A DNA stretch of 16,765 nucleotides. Origin: an uncultured Bacilli bacterium (GTDB lineage Bacteria > Bacillota_I > Bacilli_A > RF39 > UBA660). A program made the translations under genes and the position numbers. Position 1 is the first letter of the stretch. Every line of letters begins with the position of its first letter. Shown in pieces: positions 6,830 to 14,653 of this stretch. The stretch is from contig CANPWS010000008.1 in assembly GCA_947584955.1 (NCBI GenBank), positions 1 to 16,765 on the forward strand. The letters run 5' to 3'. Below the pieces are notes generated by a model, which saw only the letters and a program-made list of their open reading frames with translations, was not told the origin of the DNA and ran no database searches.

Positions 6830-6886
6830 TTATCTTTTAAATATTATATTTTATATTAATAATAAATTTTTATTAATTATTTTAAA

Positions 6887-8344
6887 TTATTTTTGACACA
6901 GATACTCTATATGCATAGCATATAATTCATATAAATCCTGATGATTTTCTATTATATATCCTTTTCTTTCTAAAGTCTTTTTTATAATATCCAAAACTTC
7001 GTCCATTTTTATATTTTCTTCAGCTATTAATCTAGCGTTATTTCTTCTTGTTATTGGACTATAGTCCCCATTTTCCATCCTTATTAGTGCTCTTGCTACC
7101 TGCAACTTTCCTGAAAAATTTCTATTTTCATTTTGAAAAGCTAAATATGTCTCTCGGCATACTTCTTCTAATATCATTTCTTTTTTAGTTTTTATTTTTT
7201 CTTTGCTTTTTTCATTCAATTTAGGTTTTAATGAATCAATAATTTTTTTTAAGTCTTCTTCTTTAAAACTACTCATGTATGTTGTAAAACTTTTAGACTT
7301 TATTATTTTTTCTCTTATATTATTTTCTCTTGTTATATATTCTATCTTTTTACCTTGATCTTTTTCACTTTCTTTGATACTTTTTTGATACTTAATTATA
7401 CTTTTTTTAGCATTTTCAAAACCATATTTTGATGTCATTACATTTATTAATTCTTCTAATATTTTTTCATCTGTTTCAAAAGATTCCTTTGTAAAATCTT
7501 TATAATCTTCTTTTAATAAATTTTCATAATTAGCATTTTGCATTTTATTTAATTCATCAAATACATAACTTTTATTATCAAAATTAATCTTTATCGCTTG
7601 TAAGTTTGCATATATTTGACTAGTTATTTCTTCTAATAACTTTAAATAATAATTTGTAGGTACTTTACCTTCTAACATATTTAATTGATTAGATAAATCT
7701 TCTTTTATATTAAATTCAATTAAATTTTTATATATATACATCATAAAATCTTCAAAATTTGCTTGCATTTGTGTACTACTACATTGCAATATATAATTAT
7801 ATAGATATTTTGATAATATTTCATTATAAGATAACATACTTCCTAATGTTAAATATATTTTATCATTTATTGTATAAAATGGTAATATATATACATCTTC
7901 TTTTATAGTCTTATTTAAAAACTGAATTATTTTTATAGTATCTTTTTCATTATAAACATCTATTATAACTGTATCTACTCTATATACTACTGAAATTTTA
8001 CAAGTAAAATCTATTTTACTTTTAGATAAATAGTCTATTATTTTTCCTAAATCTTTAGAAAGAGTTTTTTCACTTAATGGTACATGTATTTTTATTGAAA
8101 AATTGTTTTTAGTATTTTTTTTATTTTCTAAAATGTAAAAACGTTTTAAATTAGATATTTTAAATTTTTTTTCGTATTTTTTTATTATAGGTATTAAACA
8201 ATCAGTTAAGTCTTTTAGCTTATCTTTATTTGGCAAATGATAAGTTATAAGTTGTAAATATACTTGTCTTTCATCTATTACTTCTTTAGATAATTCTTGT
8301 AATTCATATAAAAATAAATTAATTTCCTCTATCTTGTAGTTCAT
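6887..8344 (-). CDS. Unrecognised 485-residue soluble protein, shares motifs with the 214-residue protein at 15175
   Basis: No signal peptide or membrane helix. Residues 1-80 look helical; 81-165 have alternating strand pattern (FSIKIHVPL, VIIDVYNEK, KIYLTLGSM); 170-485 are mainly helical and charged. The C-terminal half contains SKYGFENAKKSIIKY (305-319), ITRENNIRE (337-345), IIDSLKP (368-374) and ITRRNNAR (431-438). The first three recur in the same order in the 214-residue protein, and ITRxNNxR occurs twice within this protein. The ATG follows AGGTGA inside the overlapping small upstream ORF. No terminator is clear before gmk 172 bases downstream. Function unknown; no catalytic motif was seen. 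Confidence 0.72.
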   Translation of the reverse strand: MNYKIEEINLFLYELQELSKEVIDERQVYLQLITYHLPNKDKLKDLTDCLIPIIKKYEKKFKISNLKRFYILENKKNTKNNFSIKIHVPLSEKTLSKDLGKIIDYLSKSKIDFTCKISVVYRVDTVIIDVYNEKDTIKIIQFLNKTIKEDVYILPFYTINDKIYLTLGSMLSYNEILSKYLYNYILQCSSTQMQANFEDFMMYIYKNLIEFNIKEDLSNQLNMLEGKVPTNYYLKLLEEITSQIYANLQAIKINFDNKSYVFDELNKMQNANYENLLKEDYKDFTKESFETDEKILEELINVMTSKYGFENAKKSIIKYQKSIKESEKDQGKKIEYITRENNIREKIIKSKSFTTYMSSFKEEDLKKIIDSLKPKLNEKSKEKIKTKKEMILEEVCRETYLAFQNENRNFSGKLQVARALIRMENGDYSPITRRNNARLIAEENIKMDEVLDIIKKTLERKGYIIENHQDLYELYAMHIEYLCQK

Positions 8345-8441
8345 TTATTTCACCTTTTTCTTCTTTTAAACTATCATAAAGTAATTCTAACTCATAATCT
8401 TCAATACTAATTTCTAATTTTTCTAATTTTCCGATTTCCAT
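8319..8441 (-). CDS. Small 40-residue acidic ORF overlapping the next gene
   Basis: Reads MEIGKLEKLEISIEDYELEL then LYDSLKEEKGEINELQDRGN, an acidic, probably helical peptide. The SD is AGAAGG at 8456-8451, nine bases before this ATG; an ATG three codons earlier (8450) touches the SD and is less likely. Its last 26 bases overlap the start of the 485-residue gene, whose own AGGTGA SD lies inside it, a layout typical of translationally coupled genes. The T/A-rich region 8457-8490 could hold the promoter (TAAAAT or TATAAA), but the choice is unclear. No homologue recognised. Confidence 0.55.
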   Translation of the reverse strand: MEIGKLEKLEISIEDYELELLYDSLKEEKGEINELQDRGN

Positions 8442-8544
8442 ATGTTCCATCCTTCTATTTTATATTTTATCATTATTTTTTATTAAATGGAAGTATGATT
8501 AATTATTTTTTTTATTTTTTCTTAAATTTTATTTAGCTTGAATA

Positions 8545-8587
8545 TGATATTATTTTGGTATTTATATGGTATTATTTTGGTATTTAT
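8545..8587 (+). repeat. Tandem 21-base direct repeat upstream of gltX
   Basis: 8545-8565 and 8567-8587 match at 20 of 21 positions with a 22-base period, about two helical turns. Each copy starts with an extended -10-like box (TGATATTAT, TGGTATTAT), and the gltX -10 (TGATATAAT at 8587) follows 20 bases after the second. It could be an operator or duplicated promoter. Confidence 0.7.
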
Positions 8588-8595
8588 GATATAAT
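8587..8595 (+). promoter_or_regulatory. Extended -10 promoter of gltX
   Basis: TGATATAAT, a perfect extended -10, 29 bases before the GTG start. No convincing -35 was found at 16-18 bases, which is common with an extended -10. The same TGATATAATTWAT sequence precedes engB and der. Confidence 0.65.
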
Positions 8596-8624
8596 TTATA
8601 TATCTTATAAAGGAGGAATTTAAC

Positions 8625-10046
8625 GTGAAGGTTAGAACTAGATATGCACCAAGTCCTACTGGATTTATGCATATAGGTAATTTAAGAACAGCGATATTTG
8701 AATATTTACTTGCCAAAAAATATGATGGTGATTTTATATTAAGAATTGAAGATACAGATCAAGAAAGAGAAGTAGAAGGTGCCATTGATTTTATTTATGA
8801 TACGTTAAAACTTTGTAATTTTAAAATTGATGAAGGTCCAAATAATCCTGGAAAATATGGTCCTTATATTCAAAGTGAAAGAAAAGAAATATATGCTAAA
8901 TATGCTAAAGAGCTTGTTGAAAAAGGAAAAGCATACTACTGTTTTTGTACAGAAGAAGATATAAAAAAAGATAGAGAAGAAGCAGAGAAAAGAGGAAAAG
9001 CTTATTTTTATGATGGTAAATGTTCAAGACTATTAAAAAGTGAAATTGAGGAAAAATTAAAAAATAATGTGCCATATGTCATAAGACAAAAAATGCCTAA
9101 ATATGGAATTACAGAAGTAAATGACTTACTATATGGCAAAATTAAAATAGATAATAGTATTCTTGAAGATCAAATTCTTTTAAAATCTGATGGATATCCA
9201 ACATATAATTTTGCTAATGTTATTGATGATCATTTGATGGAAATAACGCATGTTGTTAGAGGAAAAGAATATTTAGATCAAACCGCTAAATATAATTTAC
9301 TATATGATTCTTTTGGATGGGAAAAACCAATTTATATCCATGTAGCTATGGTACTTGGAGAAGATGGAAATAAACTTTCTAAAAGAAATGGTGATGCTTC
9401 ATTTATGGATTTATATAATGAAGGATATTTACCTGAAGCTATTGTTAATTATTTAGCATTTCTTGGATGGAGTCCTGAAACTAATGAAGAAATTTTTTCT
9501 TTAGATGAATTAATCAAAGCTTTTGATCCTAAAAGAATAAGTAAATCATCTAGTACATATGATGTAAAAAAATTAAGATGGATAAATAGTCATTATATAA
9601 AAAAATTAGATGCTGAAAGTTTATATAATTTAACATATAAGCATTTAGAAAAAGCATATGATTTAAGTAAGAAAAGTAAAAGTTGGATTACAGATTTACT
9701 ATTACTATATCAAGGTGAATTAAAGTATGGAAAAGAAATTGTAGAGCTTACTAAATTATTTTTTAGTGATTATAATATTTGCGAAGAATGTAAAGAATTC
9801 ATGAAAGAAGAAGGAATTGATAATACTATTAAAATCTTTAAAAATGAAATAGAACAATTAACTTCTTGGACTATAGAAAATATTAACAATGCTATTAATA
9901 ATACAAAGGAAAAAGCAAATGTAAAGGGTAAAATGTTATATATGCCAATTAGAATTAAAACTACTGGTGTTATGCATGGTCCAGAACTTGATAAAACTTT
10001 GTATCTATTAGGAAAAGAGAAAGTAATTCAAAATTTAGAAAGATAG
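8625..10046 (+). CDS. gltX: Glutamyl-tRNA synthetase
   Basis: 473 residues, normal for a class I GluRS. The Rossmann signature is HIGNL (16-20) in YAPSPTGFMHIGNLRT, followed by LRIEDTDQER (39-48). The second catalytic motif is KLSKR (250-254). Cys106, Cys108 and Cys133 (YCFCTEED...GKCSR) match the zinc-binding knuckle of bacterial GluRS. The helical anticodon-binding domain occupies about 310-473. It charges tRNA-Glu; in many Gram-positives it also mischarges tRNA-Gln for repair by GatCAB, which the window cannot decide. The start is GTG after a strong AAAGGAGG SD. cysS begins 11 bases after the stop; in Bacillus cysE lies between the two, and it is absent here. Confidence 0.97.
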   Translation: MKVRTRYAPSPTGFMHIGNLRTAIFEYLLAKKYDGDFILRIEDTDQEREVEGAIDFIYDTLKLCNFKIDEGPNNPGKYGPYIQSERKEIYAKYAKELVEKGKAYYCFCTEEDIKKDREEAEKRGKAYFYDGKCSRLLKSEIEEKLKNNVPYVIRQKMPKYGITEVNDLLYGKIKIDNSILEDQILLKSDGYPTYNFANVIDDHLMEITHVVRGKEYLDQTAKYNLLYDSFGWEKPIYIHVAMVLGEDGNKLSKRNGDASFMDLYNEGYLPEAIVNYLAFLGWSPETNEEIFSLDELIKAFDPKRISKSSSTYDVKKLRWINSHYIKKLDAESLYNLTYKHLEKAYDLSKKSKSWITDLLLLYQGELKYGKEIVELTKLFFSDYNICEECKEFMKEEGIDNTIKIFKNEIEQLTSWTIENINNAINNTKEKANVKGKMLYMPIRIKTTGVMHGPELDKTLYLLGKEKVIQNLER

Positions 10047-10057
10047 AAAGGAAATAA

Positions 10058-11377
10058 ATGATGAAAATATATAACTCTTTATCTTCTAAAAAAGAAGAGT
10101 TTATACCTATTGAAGAAGGAAAAATAACTATGTATGTATGTGGTCCAACAGTATATAATTATGTACATATAGGAAACATGAGACCACCTATTACTTTCGA
10201 TATGGTATATAACTATTTTAAATATTTAGGCTATGATGTTAAGTATGCTTCAAATTTTACTGATATAAATGAAAAAATCAGTATTGTTGCTAAAGAAAAT
10301 GGAATATGTGAAAGAGAAGTTGCAGATAAATTTACAAAAGCTTATTTAGAAGATCTTAAAAATTATAATTGCTCTTCGATTGATTATAGACCTAAAGTTA
10401 CTGAACATCTACAAGATATATTTAATTTTATTCAAGAATTAATAAAAAAAGGATATGCCTATGAAGTAGATGGAAATGTTTATTTTAGAGTTGAAAAGGT
10501 AAAACAATATGGTATTTTATCAAAACAGGACATTACAGAATTAAAAAATGGAATTAGAAAAGAAGTAGATTTAAATAAAGAAAGTCCACTTGATTTTGCT
10601 CTTTGGAGAAAAACTACAGATATAGAACAATTTGACTCTCCTTGGGGAAAAGGAATCCCTGGATGGCATACAGAATGTGTAGTAATGATAGATAGCATAT
10701 TTAATGGAAAAATTGATATACATGGCGGCGGAGTAGATTTAAAATTTCCTCATCATGAAAATGAAATAGCTCAATCTCTAGCATGTAATGGTCATACAAT
10801 AGCTAATTATTGGATGCATAATGGACACATTAATTTAAATGGAGAAAAAATGAGTAAAAGTTTAGGAAATTATATTTTAGCCAAAGACTTTATAAAAAAA
10901 CATGATATAAATGTTATTAGAATAGCATTATTTAAAACTCATTACAGACTTCCAATTAATTTTAATGACTCATTATTTGAAGAAGCTGATAATATAAATT
11001 TAAAAATTATAAATTCATTAAAACAAGCAAATTTATATGGAAATGTTAACAATCTTTCATTTTCAAATAACGTTAGAGATAAAGAATTTGAAGAAATAAT
11101 GAATGATGATTTTAATACCCCTAATGCAATTTCTTATTTACTAGAATTAGTTAAAGGACTTAATCAATCTATTAGAAGTAAAAATAGTAATGATGTTGAA
11201 ACTATAACCAATAAAATTTTAACAATTACAAAAATTTTTGGATTATCTTATAATATGCCAAAACTTTCTGTAAAAGATTTAGAAATTTATAATAATTGGA
11301 ATAAAGCTAGAGAAAATAAAGATTTTGAAAAAGCTGATGAGTATAGAAAAAAATTAATAGAAAAGAATATTTTGTAG
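10058..11377 (+). CDS. cysS: Cysteinyl-tRNA synthetase
   Basis: 439 residues. Motifs are CGPTVYNYVHIGN (28-40, with the HIGH box) and KMSKS (264-268). The catalytic zinc ligands are all present: Cys28, Cys207 (WHTEC), His232 and Glu236 (PHHENE). The enzyme charges tRNA-Cys. Two ATGs (10058 and 10061) follow an AAAGGA SD; most relatives begin MKIYN, so the second may be used. The C-terminus stops at ADEYRKKLIEKNIL. Relatives usually carry on for about a dozen residues through a DTPxGTxW segment, so this copy is slightly short. The TAG stop forms part of the TAGGAGG SD of the next gene, 9 bases downstream. Confidence 0.97.
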   Translation: MMKIYNSLSSKKEEFIPIEEGKITMYVCGPTVYNYVHIGNMRPPITFDMVYNYFKYLGYDVKYASNFTDINEKISIVAKENGICEREVADKFTKAYLEDLKNYNCSSIDYRPKVTEHLQDIFNFIQELIKKGYAYEVDGNVYFRVEKVKQYGILSKQDITELKNGIRKEVDLNKESPLDFALWRKTTDIEQFDSPWGKGIPGWHTECVVMIDSIFNGKIDIHGGGVDLKFPHHENEIAQSLACNGHTIANYWMHNGHINLNGEKMSKSLGNYILAKDFIKKHDINVIRIALFKTHYRLPINFNDSLFEEADNINLKIINSLKQANLYGNVNNLSFSNNVRDKEFEEIMNDDFNTPNAISYLLELVKGLNQSIRSKNSNDVETITNKILTITKIFGLSYNMPKLSVKDLEIYNNWNKARENKDFEKADEYRKKLIEKNIL

Positions 11378-11386
11378 GAGGAAAAA

Positions 11387-12082
11387 ATGTTAGGATTTTA
11401 TAGTAATAATTTAATTGAAATGGGAATCTTATTATTAGGAACATTAATAGTTATATTTGCTGAATTTAAAGTTAAAGGTGCATATTCCAAATATTTAGGA
11501 AAAAAATCATCAAAAGATTTAGCAGGTTGTGAAGTTGCTAGAAAAATATTAGATGATGCAGGTCTTGAACAAATTCATGTTGTTGAAGTAAAAGGTGTTT
11601 TAACAGATCATTATGATCCTAAAAATAAAGTTGTTAGATTATCTACGGATATATTCCATGGAACTAGTATCGCAGCAGTTTCAGTAGCAGCTCATGAATG
11701 TGGTCATGCAATTCAAGATAAGGATAATTACTCTTTTATGAGAATAAGAAGTCTTTTAATACCTAGTGTTAATTTTATTACTAAAATTGGATATTTTGCT
11801 TCAATTATCGGATTAATATTTGGCTTGTTTGATCTTGCAGTATGTGGAATTATCGTATTATTTGCTACTTTAGTATTTCAACTTGTTACATTACCCGTTG
11901 AATTTGATGCTTCTAAAAGAGCAAAAAAAATTATTGATAAATTAGATCTAGCTACAAAAAGTGAACAAGAAGGCGTTGAATCTATGCTTTCTGCCGCAGC
12001 ATTTACTTATGTGGCTAGTGTAATAAATACACTTCTTCAAATGCTTAGATTACTTATAAATATTTTAAATAGACGTGATTAA
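11387..12082 (+). CDS. YugP-type zinc metallopeptidase (PF04298 family), membrane-bound
   Basis: 231 residues. N-terminal membrane helix at about 9-25, then the active-site motif AAHECGHAIQ (His103, Glu104, His107), two hydrophobic helices at about 122-168, and VEFDASKRAKK (171-181), whose Glu172 fits the third zinc ligand as in M48-like peptidases. A further hydrophobic stretch at about 200-226 closes the protein. The pattern matches the neutral zinc metallopeptidase family represented by B. subtilis YugP, of uncertain substrate. SD TAGGAGG overlaps the cysS stop, so it is in the gltX-cysS operon. Confidence 0.9.
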   Translation: MLGFYSNNLIEMGILLLGTLIVIFAEFKVKGAYSKYLGKKSSKDLAGCEVARKILDDAGLEQIHVVEVKGVLTDHYDPKNKVVRLSTDIFHGTSIAAVSVAAHECGHAIQDKDNYSFMRIRSLLIPSVNFITKIGYFASIIGLIFGLFDLAVCGIIVLFATLVFQLVTLPVEFDASKRAKKIIDKLDLATKSEQEGVESMLSAAAFTYVASVINTLLQMLRLLINILNRRD

Positions 12083-12112
12083 ATATTGCAAATTATATAA
12101 TAAAATATTTAC

Positions 12113-12159
12113 TAATAAATAGCTAATTACATAGAAATTTGCCTTATTTATTATTTTTT
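12113..12159 (+). terminator. Weak A/T-only terminator after the YugP-type gene
   Basis: TAATAAATA at 12113-12121 pairs with TATTTATTA at 12145-12153, followed by six T. The stem is 9 bp without G/C and the loop is 23 bases, so strength is doubtful. The engB -35 (12139) is in the loop and the -10 follows the T-run. Confidence 0.38.
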
Positions 12160-12167
12160 GATATAAT
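12139..12167 (+). promoter_or_regulatory. Sigma-A promoter of engB
   Basis: TTGCCT at 12139-12144, 17-base spacer ending in TGA, then TATAAT at 12162-12167: an extended -10 with a fair -35. The predicted start is about 17 bases before the ATG, giving a very short leader. Confidence 0.72.
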
Positions 12168-12185
12168 TAATTTGGTGATTTTATT

Positions 12186-12770
12186 ATGAAAATTAATGAT
12201 GTCAGTTTGACAATATCTGCAGTAAGAAGAAGTCAATATCCTACTGATAATAAAAAAGAATTTCTCTTAGTAGGAAGAAGCAATGTAGGAAAAAGTAGTT
12301 TTATTAATGCTTTAATTAACAGAAAAAATTTCGCTAGAACTTCATCTAGACCAGGTAAGACACAAACTTTAAATTTTTATAATATTAACAATAATTTCTA
12401 TTTAGTAGATGTTCCAGGATATGGATTTGCTAAAGTACAAAAAAGTTTAAAGAAAAAATTTGGATTAATAATTGAAGAATATTTAGAATCAAGAGAAAAT
12501 TTACAAATGGTATTTATGTTAGTAGATTTTAGACATAAACCAACTGAAGATGATGAACTTATGTACAACTACTTAAAACATTACAATATTCCTGTTACGG
12601 TAATTGCTACTAAAATAGATAAAGTAAATAAAAGTATGCATGATAAAAACAAAAAAATAATACTTAAAACTTTAAATATAGAAAATGAAGATGATTTAAT
12701 TTTATTTTCTGCTGTAACAAAAGTAGGGAAGAATGAATCTTTTGAAAAAATAGAAAAATATCTGGTTTAA
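12186..12770 (+). CDS. engB: EngB (YsxC), ribosome-assembly GTPase
   Basis: 194 residues, normal for the family. G1 is GRSNVGKSS (30-38), G2 region RPGKTQTLNFY (55-65), G3 DVPGYGFA (75-82), G4 TKID (142-145), G5 SAV (175-177). GRSNVGKS and VPGYGYA-type motifs separate EngB from Era and Der. It helps mature the large ribosomal subunit. The SD is GGTGAT with a short spacer. It has its own promoter and terminator and is thus a single-gene transcript; in Bacillus it follows lonA, which is not here. Confidence 0.96.
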   Translation: MKINDVSLTISAVRRSQYPTDNKKEFLLVGRSNVGKSSFINALINRKNFARTSSRPGKTQTLNFYNINNNFYLVDVPGYGFAKVQKSLKKKFGLIIEEYLESRENLQMVFMLVDFRHKPTEDDELMYNYLKHYNIPVTVIATKIDKVNKSMHDKNKKIILKTLNIENEDDLILFSAVTKVGKNESFEKIEKYLV

Positions 12771-12790
12771 ATAGTACCAAATATTTTTTT
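12754..12790 (+). terminator. Intrinsic terminator of engB
   Basis: 12754-12766 pairs with 12776-12788: AAATATCTGGT and ACCAAATATTT plus flanking A-T pairs, with one C-A mismatch, followed by T to 12791. The loop is 9 bases and contains the engB stop codon (TAA 12768-12770). Confidence 0.72.
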
Positions 12791-12815
12791 TATCATAAAT
12801 TATTCTAGGTGAATT

Positions 12816-13301
12816 ATGATTTGTAATATGATAGATGAAAATTTTTATATATTAAAAATTTTTAATGATAATGATAATTTTGATATTTATGATCATGAAT
12901 TTATAAAAGATTTTACAAAAGAATTATTTGATAATATATTAAAAAAATATGATATAAGAGGAGATGTTTTATTTAATATTTATATTGATAATCTTTATGG
13001 TATAATAATTGAAATAACTAGCAATAATGATATTTTATCAGAAGATTTAGTAGAATTAAAAATTAAATTTAACTTAAATATTTCTTTTTTATATGAAGTT
13101 GATTACTTTTATTTATATGAAAACAAATTAACAAATCAAAATATTTATTTTTATAAAGATAAATTTTATTTAGAAATTATTAATGAAATTAATAGAAAAG
13201 ATTATTTAGAATTATTAGATAACTCTTATGTTATTTACGATAATCAAATAAATGATATTGTTAATAATGGAATAAAGCTAGCAAATATTAAACTTATGTG
13301 A
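12816..13301 (+). CDS. Unrecognised 161-residue protein between engB and der
   Basis: 161 residues, no signal peptide or membrane helix, extreme in Asn, Asp, Ile, Tyr and Phe. The likely fold is mixed alpha/beta; the middle (DVLFNIYIDNLYGIIIEIT, about 50-68) reads as two adjacent strands. No cysteine or histidine cluster or catalytic motif was seen. The ATG follows AGGTG with a short four-base spacer; an in-frame ATG four codons later lacks an SD. It sits alone after the engB terminator, and its TGA stop forms the TG of the der extended -10. Function unknown. Confidence 0.68.
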   Translation: MICNMIDENFYILKIFNDNDNFDIYDHEFIKDFTKELFDNILKKYDIRGDVLFNIYIDNLYGIIIEITSNNDILSEDLVELKIKFNLNISFLYEVDYFYLYENKLTNQNIYFYKDKFYLEIINEINRKDYLELLDNSYVIYDNQINDIVNNGIKLANIKLM

Positions 13302-13307
13302 TATAAT
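13279..13307 (+). promoter_or_regulatory. Promoter of der
   Basis: TAGCAA at 13279-13284 (weak), 17-base spacer, TATAAT at 13302-13307 preceded by TGA, an extended -10. The TGA is also the stop codon of the preceding gene (13299-13301). Confidence 0.6.
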
Positions 13308-13333
13308 TAATGAATGAAACGAGGTGATATTAA

Positions 13334-14653
13334 ATGAAAATGCCTACAGTAGCACTTGTTGGAAGACCTAATGTTGGTAAAAGCACTATTTTTAATAGAA
13401 TAGCACATAAAAAAGTTTCTATTATTGAAGATACACCTGGAGTTACAAGAGATAGGATTTATATCGATGTATCATACAACGGCTATAAATTTCATTTAAT
13501 TGACACTGGAGGAATTGATGTTAGTAATGAATTATTTAATAATGAAATAAAATTACAAGCTTCCATTGCTATTGATGAAGCTGATGTTATTGTTTTTATT
13601 GTAGATGGAAAAGAAGAACTAACACAAAATGATTATGTAATTAGAGATATGTTAAAAAAAACTGGAAAAAACATTATAGTAGCAGTTAATAAAATAGATA
13701 ACAAAAAAGATGAAGACTTTATTTATAATTTTTATGAATTAGGTTTTGATAATATAATTGGTATAAGTGGAGAACATAATATAGGAATTAGTAATTTACT
13801 TGATACAATATGTTTATATTTTCCAAAACTTGAAAATGAAAATGTTGAAGAAGATGACAATATCGTAAAATTTGCGATTATTGGTAGACCTAACGTTGGA
13901 AAAAGTAGTCTTTTAAATGCTTTATTAAATGAAGAAAAAGCTATTGTTTCTGATACTCCTGGTACTACACGAGATGCTATTGATACTAAATTTACTTACG
14001 AAAAAGAACCATATATTGCAATTGATACTGCTGGTATTAGAAAACGTGGTAAAATTTATGAATCAATTGAAAAATACAGTGTTTTAAGAAGTATTAAAGC
14101 AATAGAAAGATGTAATGTATGTGTTCTTGTTATAAATGCTATGGAAGGTATCATAGAACACGATAAACATATTGCTAGCTATGCGTTAGAAAACGGCAAA
14201 CCAATGGTAATAGTTGTTAATAAATGGGATATGGTTCAATCTGAAACTGATATTGCAAGTTTCACTAAAAAGGTTAGAAATGAATTTCAATTTTTATCAT
14301 ATGCTCCGATAGTATTTTTATCTGCTAAAACTAAAAAAAGAATTCATACCTTAATGCCAGAAATTAAAAAAGTATATGAAAATTCAAAAAAAGAAATTAA
14401 GACAAGTATTTTAAATGATGTAATTAGAGACGCTGTTTTGTTAAATGCTCCTCCATCATATAAAGGAAAAAGATTAAAAATATATTTTGTATGTCAAAAT
14501 GGGACATGCCCTCCAACATTTACTTTTAATGTAAATAGTAAAGGATTAGTACATTTTTCATACGAGAGATATTTAGAAAATAAAATAAGAGAGAATTTTG
14601 ATTTTGAAGGTTCACCAATAGTAATTAAATTTAAAAATAAAGGAGAAAATTAA
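13334..14653 (+). CDS. der: Der (EngA), double-GTPase ribosome-assembly factor
   Basis: 439 residues, normal length. GTPase domain 1: GRPNVGKS (10-17), DTPGVTRD (33-40), DTGG (57-60), NKID (119-122). GTPase domain 2: GRPNVGKS (184-191), DTPGTTRD (207-214), DTAG (231-234), NKWD (296-299), SAK (330-332). The C-terminal KH-like domain spans about 355-435. The tandem G domains are unique to Der. It acts in late assembly of the 50S subunit. The SD is GAGGTGAT. Its stop codon shares one base with the next ATG (TAATG), so the two are coupled. Confidence 0.97.
   Translation: MKMPTVALVGRPNVGKSTIFNRIAHKKVSIIEDTPGVTRDRIYIDVSYNGYKFHLIDTGGIDVSNELFNNEIKLQASIAIDEADVIVFIVDGKEELTQNDYVIRDMLKKTGKNIIVAVNKIDNKKDEDFIYNFYELGFDNIIGISGEHNIGISNLLDTICLYFPKLENENVEEDDNIVKFAIIGRPNVGKSSLLNALLNEEKAIVSDTPGTTRDAIDTKFTYEKEPYIAIDTAGIRKRGKIYESIEKYSVLRSIKAIERCNVCVLVINAMEGIIEHDKHIASYALENGKPMVIVVNKWDMVQSETDIASFTKKVRNEFQFLSYAPIVFLSAKTKKRIHTLMPEIKKVYENSKKEIKTSILNDVIRDAVLLNAPPSYKGKRLKIYFVCQNGTCPPTFTFNVNSKGLVHFSYERYLENKIRENFDFEGSPIVIKFKNKGEN

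Noticed and set aside
8545..8587. Direct repeats considered as a CRISPR or mobile-element trace
   Set aside because: Only two copies with a one-base gap, no spacers, no inverted ends and no associated genes.
8522..8716. Minus-strand 64-codon ORF over the gltX start
   Set aside because: It lies over the gltX promoter and N-terminus, has no SD and no recognisable sequence.
10480..10698. Minus-strand 72-codon ORF inside cysS
   Set aside because: Antisense to conserved catalytic residues of CysRS; no SD.
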